From assembly GCA_030613285.1 (NCBI GenBank), contig JAUWME010000063.1, forward strand, positions 1 to 8,871: a DNA stretch of 8,871 bases, given 5' to 3'. The DNA comes from Candidatus Zymogenus sp. GTDB lineage: Bacteria > Desulfobacterota > Zymogenia > Zymogenales > Zymogenaceae. The notes beneath the pieces were generated by a model. That model worked only from the letters and a program-made list of their open reading frames with translations, made no database searches and was not told where the DNA came from. Positions 1-8,009 of this stretch are shown here, piece by piece (within the stretch, counting starts at the first letter, position 1; each line of letters begins with the position of its first letter). The position numbers and the translations under genes are program-made.

Positions 1-687
1 ATAGAAATTCCCACGCCCCCTGATCTCCTCATCATTCGTATCAGACATAAAAAACTTCAACGCCCCAAAGACATTAGTAGCATCAAGATAGACATTCTTG
101 TAACGCTGCGCCAACAGATTTGCATCATCAAACCGGGGAAAGAGGCAATGGGAAAGTACCAACGGAAGGTTCGGAAATTTGTCAAGGATCTTCATAAGGT
201 CTTCCGAAGGCATCTTCATTTGATAGAACTCATCAAACCCGGTGTGAAGCACCACCGGCCTTTCATATTCCTCCATAAGCTTATAGACAGAGAACATCTT
301 CTCATCAGCAGGGTCAAATTTTTGGACAAACGGGTGAAATTTTAAACCGACAAAGCCGTAATTCTCAATACACTTTTTCACCACACTCTTTTTGTCCCTC
401 GTATCAAAATGGAGAGAACCAAAAGGGGCAACCACATCAATATTCTGAGACAGCTCGAAATTGAACTCATTTAGGGAATCGGTCTCCTCTTCCTTTAGAG
501 GATAGACATAATTAAAAAAAAAGGAGATCCTATTTTCCCGAAGATCACTCAAAATCCCCTCCCCATCAATATTTGTATCCACCGGATGCTCCGGAAATGC
601 CCTCCTAATCCACCTCACAAGCCCCCCAAGCCTCACCTTCGGCAGAAGATGAATATGGGCATCAATTATCACATCAGGTGCAGTCAT
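1..687 (-). CDS. Amidohydrolase-family (TIM-barrel metal-dependent hydrolase) protein, partial: C-terminus beyond window
   Basis: The reading frame stays open from an ATG at 687 down to base 1, giving the first 229 residues; the C-terminus lies outside the window. The translation looks like the amidohydrolase-related family (Amidohydro_2 type). It opens with a beta strand ending in D-A-H-I-H (residues 9-13), the usual metal-binding HxH. GLKFHPF follows at 114-120, then VVLHTG at 145-150 and LSHC at 178-181, whose histidines are the expected later metal ligands; YLDAT lies at 200-204. These enzymes are usually cytoplasmic and hydrolyse or decarboxylate small substrates; the substrate cannot be read from the sequence. 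The start overlaps the stop of the upstream cyclophilin-like gene (ATGA), and a GGGAG lies 10 bases before it, so translation is probably coupled. The fold assignment is fairly sure; the specific activity is unknown. Confidence 0.82.
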   Translation of the reverse strand, partial: MTAPDVIIDAHIHLLPKVRLGGLVRWIRRAFPEHPVDTNIDGEGILSDLRENRISFFFNYVYPLKEEETDSLNEFNFELSQNIDVVAPFGSLHFDTRDKKSVVKKCIENYGFVGLKFHPFVQKFDPADEKMFSVYKLMEEYERPVVLHTGFDEFYQMKMPSEDLMKILDKFPNLPLVLSHCLFPRFDDANLLAQRYKNVYLDATNVFGALKFFMSDTNDEEIRGRGNFY

Positions 688-1076
688 GATGTTTTTGCTC
701 CCTTTGATCGAGTTACTCTTATCTCTGTACCCTCTTCAACATCAGTAAAAACCTTCGCACTACCCAACACTTTTCCAAAAACATTAACATTGCTGGCCGC
801 CCTTATCTCGTCTCCACGGCTCGACGGCGTCTTCCCAAAAAAGATACAAAAGGCCTTACCCGTGGGCCAATATCCCAACTCCCCATCGTCTAAGACATCC
901 CTCGCATCTTCTGACTCATCAACTCTCACAGGAATCGAAAAATAGACTTCTTCCCCCCATCTGTTTACAGTTCCAACGATAGGCAAACTTTCAAAGATTG
1001 CCTTTCCCGTTTCATTCAAAAACACCTCAGCCTCAACCTCAACATCCCCAGCCGTTATCAAGATTTTCTCTTCCAT
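684..1076 (-). CDS. Cyclophilin-like fold protein (PF04126 / DUF369-type)
   Basis: This 130-residue protein resembles the small cyclophilin-like family exemplified by Thermotoga TM1367. Visible family features are NRWGEEVYFSIPV (residues about 38-50), the GELGYWPTGKAFCIFFGKTP segment around the middle, and the NVFGKV strand near the C-terminus. The family has a beta-barrel like that of peptidyl-prolyl isomerases but no established enzyme role, so no reaction is claimed. There is no signal peptide, so it is probably cytoplasmic. The start at 1076 has GGGAG six bases upstream. A longer in-frame start at 1199 would run through a clear promoter (-35 at 1181-1186, -10 at 1157-1162) and add a residue stretch unlike the family, so I reject it. 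The TGA stop shares bases with the ATG of the amidohydrolase gene, which makes a two-gene operon directed away from the origin. Confidence 0.85.
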   Translation of the reverse strand: MEEKILITAGDVEVEAEVFLNETGKAIFESLPIVGTVNRWGEEVYFSIPVRVDESEDARDVLDDGELGYWPTGKAFCIFFGKTPSSRGDEIRAASNVNVFGKVLGSAKVFTDVEEGTEIRVTRSKGAKTS

Positions 1077-1156
1077 GCTTTTCTCCCACGAGTTATTAAA
1101 AAACAAACTCTTCAACAACAAACCTAAAAACGCAACGTTCCTGCAACTAATGTAAA

Positions 1157-1186
1157 AGTCTACGTTTATATAAGCCCGTTTGTCAA
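1157..1186 (-). promoter_or_regulatory. Candidate sigma-70 promoter for the cyclophilin-like/amidohydrolase operon
   Basis: On the minus strand a perfect -35 TTGACA (1186-1181) is followed after 18 bases by TAGACT (1162-1157), a 4/6 match to TATAAT. Transcription would begin near 1150 and leave a leader of about 74 bases before the ATG at 1076. The position just upstream of the operon supports it. It is inferred from sequence only. Confidence 0.5.
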
Positions 1187-1247
1187 GCAGATTGTACACC
1201 TTATTTGTTCCTTACTCCTTAATTTTTTATTCTTTCACAGTTTCCTC

Positions 1248-1276
1248 TTGACTTCCCTTTCTTTTTTTGGTCTAAT
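1248..1276 (+). promoter_or_regulatory. Strong promoter-like sequence with no gene downstream
   Basis: TTGACT (1248-1253) and TCTAAT (1271-1276) each match the sigma-70 consensus at five of six positions and are separated by exactly 17 bases. A start near 1283 would transcribe the hairpin at 1281-1302 and the G-rich repeat region. dnaA is almost 800 bases away, so this would be either a very long dnaA leader or a non-coding transcript. Confidence 0.4.
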
Positions 1277-1315
1277 ACCAACAGCATTCCGTAAATTGCT
1301 GTCGCAGAAATTTGT

Positions 1316-1344
1316 GGGGTGGGGTTGTCGTATTTAGGGAGGGG
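1316..1344 (+). other. Putative G-quadruplex motif
   Basis: Four G-runs lie on the plus strand: GGGG (1316-1319), GGGG (1321-1324), GGG (1337-1339) and GGGG (1341-1344). The loops are 1, 12 and 1 bases. The middle loop is longer than the canonical seven, but two single-base loops favour folding. A run of eight Gs follows at 1429-1436. Folding is inferred. Confidence 0.35.
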
Positions 1345-1345
1345 T

Positions 1346-1500
1346 GGCATACAATTTAGTCAGAGAATCAGGAGGTTAGAGTCTTCTGGGGAGTTGGGAG
1401 ATTATTAAGTCAGAGCATTGAGGGATTTGGGGGGGGCATATAATTTAATCAGAAAATCAGGAGGTTAGAATCTTCTGGGGGGATGGAATTATTAAGTTAG
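1346..1500. repeat. Imperfect tandem repeat, two copies, period about 89 bp
   Basis: Copy 1 (1346-1413) and copy 2 (1435-1500) align almost end to end. They share GGCATA, AATTTA, AATCAGGAGGTTAGA, TCTTCTGGGG and ATTATTAAGT in the same order, with scattered substitutions and a two-base length difference near the end. The offset is 89 bases at the left and 87 at the right. Both copies are G-rich on the plus strand and contain no ORF, so this looks like a decayed non-coding repeat rather than an insertion sequence. Confidence 0.75.
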
Positions 1501-1637
1501 TGGGTGGCAGGGTTGCTGCAGGATTTCGGGGTTCTTTAGGTTGAGAGGTTGAGGGATTGTTTCTTCTTCACGTGCTCATTCGAGATTCTGTCAACATAAA
1601 AATACACTTTCTTGACTTCTTGGCTTCTTGATATTGG

Positions 1638-1657
1638 TGTTTTTGGCAGCAAAAACA
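1638..1657. repeat. Perfect 8-bp inverted repeat with 4-base loop
   Basis: TGTTTTTG (1638-1645) pairs exactly with CAAAAACA (1650-1657) around the loop GCAG. Neither strand has a T-run after it, so it is not a standard intrinsic terminator. Its role is unknown; it lies about 250 bases left of the DnaA boxes. Confidence 0.6.
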
Positions 1658-1910
1658 GTATAAGTAAGTGAGATATCTGTAAAACAAGTTCAAAATACAA
1701 AATCTTTTTTAACCAAGGTCAATGGGATGTAAACACAAAATTACAAGACACAAAATCTTTTTTTTATTCTTGCAAAGTGTCTGCAGAAAAGATCATCAAA
1801 ACAATAGGAATTATCACTGGTGGGAGATTTGCAGAAGAGATAGGCAAAACGACACCTCAAGGTCAAAACAGCAGTTCGAAAATTGCAAAAATAGTAAAGA
1901 AAAGTCGGTT

Positions 1911-1919
1911 TTTTCCACA
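1911..1919 (+). promoter_or_regulatory. DnaA box 1 (TTTTCCACA)
   Basis: It fits the relaxed consensus TTWTNCACA and differs from TTATCCACA at one base. It faces box 2; the shared arms TCCACAA (1914-1920) and TTGTGGA (1933-1939) form a 7-bp inverted repeat. Confidence 0.6.
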
Positions 1920-1933
1920 ACTGTTAGGAACTT

Positions 1934-1942
1934 TGTGGATAA
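1934..1942 (-). promoter_or_regulatory. DnaA box 2 (perfect TTATCCACA on minus strand)
   Basis: The plus strand reads TGTGGATAA, the exact complement of the consensus high-affinity DnaA box. It is the best box in the window and anchors the origin call. A nine-T run follows at 1949-1957. Confidence 0.75.
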
Positions 1943-1989
1943 CCCGGCTTTTTTTTTCGTAAATCCCTGTTTTCCTTAGCTTATCTGTT

Positions 1990-1998
1990 TTGTCCACA
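1990..1998 (+). promoter_or_regulatory. DnaA box 3 (TTGTCCACA)
   Basis: One mismatch (G for A at position 3) to TTATCCACA. It borders the AT-rich segment 1999-2046, where melting would be expected, and could also allow DnaA to repress its own gene 60 bases downstream. Confidence 0.5.
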
Positions 1999-2058
1999 CA
2001 TCTATAAAAAGTAACTGTTTGATATTATTTATAAAATAGCATATTCGGGTGAAAGACC

Positions 2059-3414
2059 ATGGAAATATGGAATAGTGCCATTGGAACACTAAAAAAGAAG
2101 GTACCTGAAAGCACTTTTGATCTTTGGTTCAAATCTATGCATTTTGTTGAAATAAAGAACAACTGTGTTTTTGTTGAAGTACCAAACAAGTTTTTCAAAG
2201 ACTGGATAAGTGAAAATTATATGTCCATCATTATGGACGCCGTTAACTCTGTCGGTAAAAAAAAGAACAGGAACTTTGATGTAGAACTTGTTGTTATGGA
2301 AAGCGATCTTTTACAAACTAAAGAACACGCTAAAATAGAACTAAAAACTCCATCTAAAAGAGAAGATGATTACATCTGGCGACACAAACTCAGGCCAGAA
2401 TATACCATTTCAAACTTTGTTAAAGGACCCTCAAATGAGTTCGTAAAGGCTGCTTGCGAAAAAGTTATAGAAAACCCCGCAAGGGAATATAATCCTCTCT
2501 TTATTTATGGAGGTGTGGGCCTCGGTAAAACACATTTATTAAATGCTATCGGACACGGAATCCTTGACAAAAATAAAGGAGCCAGGGTCTGTTATATAAC
2601 TTCAGAGGAATTCGTAAACGAGTTGGTCAAATCAATCAGATATGAGAAGATGGAGGATTTCAGGAAGAAATATCGAAGCATGGACATTCTCCTCGTTGAT
2701 GATATCCAGTTTTTTGCTGGCAAAAAACAAACCCAAGAGGAGTTTTTTCATACTTTCAACACCCTCTATGAAAACCAAAAACAGATTGTTCTAACCAGCG
2801 ATAAGATAACTAAAGAAATTGCCGGCCTCGAAGAAAGACTGCGATCCCGTTTCGAATGGGGACTTATTGCAGATATAGATTATCCAGACACTGAACATAT
2901 TGTGGCTATTTTAAAAGAAAAAGCAGAAAAAACCCACTCCCTTAAACTTGACGATGACCTTGCTTTTTTCTTGGCTTCAATCATAAACTCCAAACCAAAT
3001 ATTAGGGAACTTGAAGGAATGCTGACCCGACTAATCGCCGAAGCCTCCCTTGACGGTAAGGATATAAATATTGAATTTGCTAGAAATGCGCTAAAAACTT
3101 TTATTAGAAATAAAGACAATCCTGAAAGCATTGAAAATATTCAAAAAGAAGTCTGTAAATATTTTAAGATAAAAATTTCCGACATAAGATCAAAAAAACG
3201 CATTAAGTCTTTTTCCGAACCAAGACAAATAGCTATGTACCTTTGCAGAAAAATAAGTAAGGATTCCTATCCGGAAATAGGAAAAAAATTTGGGGGTAAG
3301 GATCATTCAACCGTAATTCACGCTGTTAAAAAAATAGAAAAAAGAATAAGTATAGATAAAGAATTCAAAAACATCATCTTTAAAATAGAAAATCAGATAA
3401 AATTGAGAGGATAA
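2059..3414 (+). CDS. dnaA: Chromosomal replication initiator protein DnaA
   Basis: DnaA binds DnaA boxes, forms an ATP-dependent filament that melts oriC, and recruits the replicative helicase. The 451-residue length is normal. Domain I (about 1-80) opens with the typical W..F..WF pattern; a short variable linker follows to about 110. The AAA+ domain III carries Walker A GGVGLGKTH (151-159), Walker B ILLVDDIQF (210-218), sensor I VLTSD (244-248) and the arginine-finger segment GLEERLRSRF (256-265). Domain IV ends with the DNA-binding signature FGGKDHSTVIHAVKKI (411-426), with Lys and Ser where many homologues have Arg and Thr. The ATG has GGTGA (2048-2052) six bases upstream. Probable autoregulation is suggested by DnaA boxes just upstream; I see no clear promoter hexamers in the AT-rich leader. 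Confidence 0.98.
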   Translation: MEIWNSAIGTLKKKVPESTFDLWFKSMHFVEIKNNCVFVEVPNKFFKDWISENYMSIIMDAVNSVGKKKNRNFDVELVVMESDLLQTKEHAKIELKTPSKREDDYIWRHKLRPEYTISNFVKGPSNEFVKAACEKVIENPAREYNPLFIYGGVGLGKTHLLNAIGHGILDKNKGARVCYITSEEFVNELVKSIRYEKMEDFRKKYRSMDILLVDDIQFFAGKKQTQEEFFHTFNTLYENQKQIVLTSDKITKEIAGLEERLRSRFEWGLIADIDYPDTEHIVAILKEKAEKTHSLKLDDDLAFFLASIINSKPNIRELEGMLTRLIAEASLDGKDINIEFARNALKTFIRNKDNPESIENIQKEVCKYFKIKISDIRSKKRIKSFSEPRQIAMYLCRKISKDSYPEIGKKFGGKDHSTVIHAVKKIEKRISIDKEFKNIIFKIENQIKLRG

Positions 3415-3420
3415 AAGGGA

Positions 3421-3550
3421 CTGTTGGTAAAAGATCTTTATAGTTTTTTGAGAAGTCGGTAAAGTATGCATATTAAATTCGAAGATAAATTTTTTTTCTT
3501 ACTATAAACTTAATATGAAGACATTTTTTTCTTTTTTAGCTGTTGGTAAA
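3421..3550 (+). repeat. 11-bp direct repeat CTGTTGGTAAA, two copies
   Basis: Exact copies lie at 3421-3431 and 3540-3550, 119 bases apart on the same strand. The first begins six bases after the dnaA stop. They could be protein-binding sites; no known factor is matched. Confidence 0.5.
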
Positions 3551-3590
3551 TGTTGTAGATAGGTTGTTAATAAATCTAATGATTTTATGT

Positions 3591-3611
3591 TTTTTATAAA
3601 TTTTATAAAAA
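3591..3611. repeat. Perfect 21-base AT palindrome
   Basis: TTTTTATAAA (3591-3600) and TTTATAAAAA (3602-3611) are exact reverse complements around a single central T. Made only of A and T, it would melt or extrude easily under negative supercoiling. Confidence 0.6.
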
Positions 3612-3654
3612 TTGCCTTTTTTTAACATATTATAAATGTTTTTAGATTCTTTTT

Positions 3655-3680
3655 AGGTTTAAAAAAACCTTCTTTTGTTA
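3655..3680 (+). terminator. Weak terminator-like hairpin after dnaA
   Basis: AGGTTT (3655-3660) and AAACCT (3665-3670) form a 6-bp stem with an AAAA loop, followed by a T-rich run (TCTTTTGTTA). The stem has only two G-C pairs, so termination would be weak or partial. The right arm can alternatively pair with AAGGTTTT at 3698-3705. Confidence 0.3.
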
Positions 3681-3686
3681 TATACT
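3658..3686 (+). promoter_or_regulatory. Candidate dnaN promoter
   Basis: TTTAAA (3658-3663, 4/6) and TATACT (3681-3686, 5/6) are 17 bases apart. An overlapping TGT-TATATA (3676-3684) could act as an extended -10. A start near 3693 would give a leader of about 100 bases. In such AT-rich DNA chance matches are common. Confidence 0.3.
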
Positions 3687-3791
3687 TACAGAAAAATAAG
3701 GTTTTCTTTCAACAATCCACAAGACATAATACTACTAAAGCTTTAAAAAAAATAAAACAGTTTTTATAAGAGAACTTTAAAAGGGGTAATC

Positions 3792-4913
3792 ATGGAATTT
3801 AAGATAAATCAAGAAGAGCTGCTAAAAGGACTTTCAAGAACTCAAAGTATAGTTGAAAAGAAAAACACAATAAAAATATTGTCTAATGTTCTGTTGAAAT
3901 TGAGTGGAAAGAAACTAACTATCGAGGCAACAGATCTTGATGTGGGAATTAGAGGAAGTTACAACGCCGAAGTCATCTCCGAAGGTGGTGTTACCGTTGA
4001 TGCAAAAACACTTTTTGAAGTAGTTAAACAGATTCCAGAGGGAACATCCATTCATTGTAAAATGAAGGAAAACTATTGGTTGGAGCTTTTGGCTGGAAGA
4101 TCTGTTTTTAATCTAGTGGGTCTTTCCATGGATGATTATCCAGAAGTACCATCGTTTGAAGGTGATGCACAGTGGAAAATAGAGCCAGATGTCCTAAAAA
4201 GCATGATCGATAAAACTATATTTTCGGTTTCCCATGAGGATATGCGTTATAATCTATCAGGTGTCTATATGGAAATGTTGGAAGAAGGCAGTAGAAAAAA
4301 ATTAAGGATGGTTGCCACAGATGGACACAGACTTTCTTTGGTTGATACTGACATAGATGGTGATTTTCCTCTCTCAAAAGGAGTTGGAGTAATTGTGCCA
4401 AGAAAAGGCTTGATGGAGATAAGAAAAATATTGGACGAAGATGATGATACTGTTGGAATGAGGCTTGAAGATAATAGTCTAATGATAAAAAAGGGAAACG
4501 TAAATCTTGTGATGAGACTTGTGGATGGAACTTTTCCAGACTATAAGCAGGTAATTCCAAAAAGCAGTGATAAATCATTAGTCTTTTCAACAGAAGAATT
4601 TGCCAGAACATTGAGAAGAGTCTCAGTTGTTTCCACAGACCGTATAAAGATGGTAAAGTTTCATATCTCAACAAATTTAGTGGAAGTTTCTTCAGAGAGT
4701 CCAGATATGGGAACGGCTAAAGAAGAAATCTCGGTTCAATACTCCGGAGATGAATTAGAAATAGGGTTTAATGTAAATTACATGCTCGATATTTTAAATG
4801 TTGTAGAAGAGGAAAAAATTAAGTTGATGTTTTTGGATGAATCAAGTCCAGGAGAAATTAGGCCACTTGAAGACAAAAATTACTTTTTCATAATTATGCC
4901 GATGAAAATTTAG
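3792..4913 (+). CDS. dnaN: DNA polymerase III beta subunit (sliding clamp) DnaN
   Basis: DnaN forms the dimeric ring that tethers DNA polymerase III, and other repair and replication proteins, to DNA. The 373 residues match the usual length of about 365-375 and show the three successive clamp folds, roughly 1-120, 125-245 and 250-373. Recognisable landmarks are the opening MEFKINQEELLKGL, KNTIKILSNVLLKL near 24-37, EATDLDVGIRG near 45-55, the second-domain RMVATDGHRLSLV stretch, VDGTFPDY in the middle of the protein, and the C-terminus MPMKI (369-373), close to the common MPMRL that lines the partner-binding cleft. AAGGGG lies seven bases before the ATG. It is the second gene of the origin cluster and is separated from dnaA by 377 AT-rich bases, so it probably has its own promoter. 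Its coding strand is clearly G-over-C rich, unlike dnaA. Confidence 0.98.
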   Translation: MEFKINQEELLKGLSRTQSIVEKKNTIKILSNVLLKLSGKKLTIEATDLDVGIRGSYNAEVISEGGVTVDAKTLFEVVKQIPEGTSIHCKMKENYWLELLAGRSVFNLVGLSMDDYPEVPSFEGDAQWKIEPDVLKSMIDKTIFSVSHEDMRYNLSGVYMEMLEEGSRKKLRMVATDGHRLSLVDTDIDGDFPLSKGVGVIVPRKGLMEIRKILDEDDDTVGMRLEDNSLMIKKGNVNLVMRLVDGTFPDYKQVIPKSSDKSLVFSTEEFARTLRRVSVVSTDRIKMVKFHISTNLVEVSSESPDMGTAKEEISVQYSGDELEIGFNVNYMLDILNVVEEEKIKLMFLDESSPGEIRPLEDKNYFFIIMPMKI

Positions 4914-4918
4914 TTTTT

Positions 4919-7415
<2,497 letters not shown>

Positions 7416-7427
7416 ATGAGAAAATAA

Positions 7428-7898
7428 ATGAAAAAGCTAATTGCAATATTGGCAATAATCTTCTTCTTGCCAATATTTCTTCAAGCGCAAGAGATTTATA
7501 AAACGTATGATGAGGATGGTGTCCCAAAGTTTACAGATAGAGGCGCTGATGGAGATAAAGTTGAGATGGAAAATTATGATAGTTATGATTCTTCTGAGAG
7601 TGAAGACGCTGCCATATATCTCGCTCGCAAAGCTGTTCTTCTTGCAGAAGACAAGGATTTTGATGGTGCAATTCTTTTTGCGACTAAATCGATTAACATA
7701 AATCCAAATTGGGAAGTACCTTATGTCATTAGTGGATTTTCTTATGCATCTATTGCTTTAGAGAAAATACTTGCAAAAAAAGGTAAAGCTCATCCATATA
7801 GAACTTTAGCAAGAATCGATTTCGAAAAGGCTTGTAAAATGGGAAGCAGTAAAGCATGTTCTGCTTTAATAGAGTTTAAGGATTTGCTCTATTTTTAA
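7428..7898 (+). CDS. Exported small protein with DUF4124-like N-terminus and TPR/Sel1-like C-terminal part
   Basis: This 156-residue protein begins with a clear signal peptide: MKK, a hydrophobic core (residues 4-18) and a likely signal-peptidase I site after Ala20, so the mature protein is probably periplasmic. IYKTYDEDGVPKFTD (residues 23-37) resembles the DUF4124 motif found at the start of many small envelope proteins. An acidic linker rich in Asp, Glu and Ser follows to about 60. The rest is helical: residues about 61-95 (AARKAV-like repeat ending NINPNW) resemble a TPR, and ARIDFEKACKMGSSKACSAL (about 128-147) resembles a Sel1-like repeat. TPR and Sel1 repeats mediate protein-protein contacts. 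No enzyme motif is visible. It starts 12 bases after gyrB and is probably co-transcribed, though a functional link to gyrase is not implied. The Shine-Dalgarno is weak (GAG, seven bases upstream). Confidence 0.85.
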   Translation: MKKLIAILAIIFFLPIFLQAQEIYKTYDEDGVPKFTDRGADGDKVEMENYDSYDSSESEDAAIYLARKAVLLAEDKDFDGAILFATKSININPNWEVPYVISGFSYASIALEKILAKKGKAHPYRTLARIDFEKACKMGSSKACSALIEFKDLLYF

Positions 7899-7907
7899 AA
7901 GGAAAAA

Positions 7908-7985
7908 ATGTATCTGAGATCAGAAACGTGGTTTGATGTTGAGGGGGGTCGGCAGCTCTGCAAGATAAAAATTTTTTGTTCTTAA
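7908..7985 (+). CDS. Possible 25-residue small ORF
   Basis: An ATG nine bases after the preceding stop is well placed behind AAAAGG (about six bases upstream) and opens 25 codons ending in TAA. The peptide starts MYLRSETWF and ends KIKIFCS; it matches nothing I recognise. The spacing resembles a third gene of the gyrB transcript, but a frame this short arises easily by chance. Confidence 0.2.
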   Translation: MYLRSETWFDVEGGRQLCKIKIFCS

Positions 7986-8009
7986 TTCAGTCGATAGTTT
8001 GCTGAATTA
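7983..8009. repeat. Perfect 8-bp inverted repeat
   Basis: TAATTCAG (7983-7990) pairs with CTGAATTA (8002-8009) across an 11-base loop. No T-run follows on the plus strand, so terminator function is doubtful. Confidence 0.5.

Larger units (their letters stand above)
1911..2046. other. oriC: Probable chromosomal replication origin (oriC): DnaA boxes plus AT-rich segment
   Basis: Three DnaA-box matches cluster immediately upstream of dnaA, followed by 1999-2046, which is about 81% AT by hand count and would suit the duplex-unwinding element. The first two boxes face each other and are 14 bases apart. A position next to dnaA is the commonest place for bacterial oriC, and transcription diverges around it. 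The AT-rich dnaA-dnaN gap could be a second part of a split origin, as known in some bacteria, but no good DnaA box was found there. Confidence 0.65.
1200..2058. other. Divergent intergenic region between the leftward operon and dnaA, containing the probable oriC
   Basis: No convincing protein gene lies in these 859 bases. From left to right they hold: a rightward promoter-like pair (1248-1276); a 6-bp hairpin (1281-1302); a G-rich tract with quadruplex potential (1316-1344); two imperfect tandem copies of a segment of about 67 bp (1346-1413 and 1435-1500); a perfect hairpin (1638-1657); two copies of ACAAAATCTTTTTT (1697-1710 and 1750-1763); and three DnaA-box matches (1911-1998) followed by AT-rich sequence up to the dnaA start. 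Genes on the two sides diverge from here, as expected for a replication origin. Confidence 0.7.
3415..3791. other. AT-rich palindromic gap between dnaA and dnaN
   Basis: No ORF is credible here. Hand counting 3481-3780 gives about 19% GC. The gap holds an 11-bp direct repeat CTGTTGGTAAA (3421-3431 and 3540-3550), a perfect 21-base AT palindrome (3591-3611), a small AACAT/ATGTT hairpin (3624-3640), a GC-tipped hairpin (3655-3670), and a candidate dnaN promoter (3658-3686). The best DnaA-box-like site, CAATCCACA at 3713-3721, has two mismatches. It probably holds the dnaN regulatory region and possibly an auxiliary unwinding segment of the origin. Confidence 0.6.

Noticed and set aside
586..945. 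119-codon plus-strand frame
   Set aside because: Antisense shadow of the amidohydrolase and cyclophilin-like genes; its peptide is Pro/Ser-rich and lacks family features.
1077..1199. N-terminal extension of the cyclophilin-like gene to a start at 1199
   Set aside because: The extension contains the TTGACA/TAGACT promoter and does not resemble the family; the ATG at 1076 has a proper ribosome-binding site.
1911..1957. Intrinsic terminator formed by the TCCACAA/TTGTGGA stem and following T-run
   Set aside because: The T-run begins nine bases after the stem, too far for a standard terminator. The arms are better explained as facing DnaA boxes.
1777..1962. 61-codon plus-strand frame (GTG start) upstream of dnaA
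   Set aside because: No Shine-Dalgarno, no recognisable family, and it runs through the DnaA boxes and the nine-T run, ending in a low-complexity tail. Best explained as chance in origin DNA.
1722..1979. 85-codon plus-strand frame upstream of dnaA
   Set aside because: Same region in another frame, rich in Lys, Asn and Phe from A/T runs, with no plausible domain.
1200..2058. tRNA, rRNA, CRISPR or insertion sequence in the origin gap
   Set aside because: No cloverleaf or GGTTCGA arm, no regularly spaced short repeats with unique spacers, and no transposase or terminal inverted repeats. The tandem copies are adjacent and imperfect.
4216..4674. 152-codon minus-strand frame inside dnaN
   Set aside because: Antisense shadow of a well-conserved gene, Leu/Phe/Tyr-rich, with no domain resemblance.
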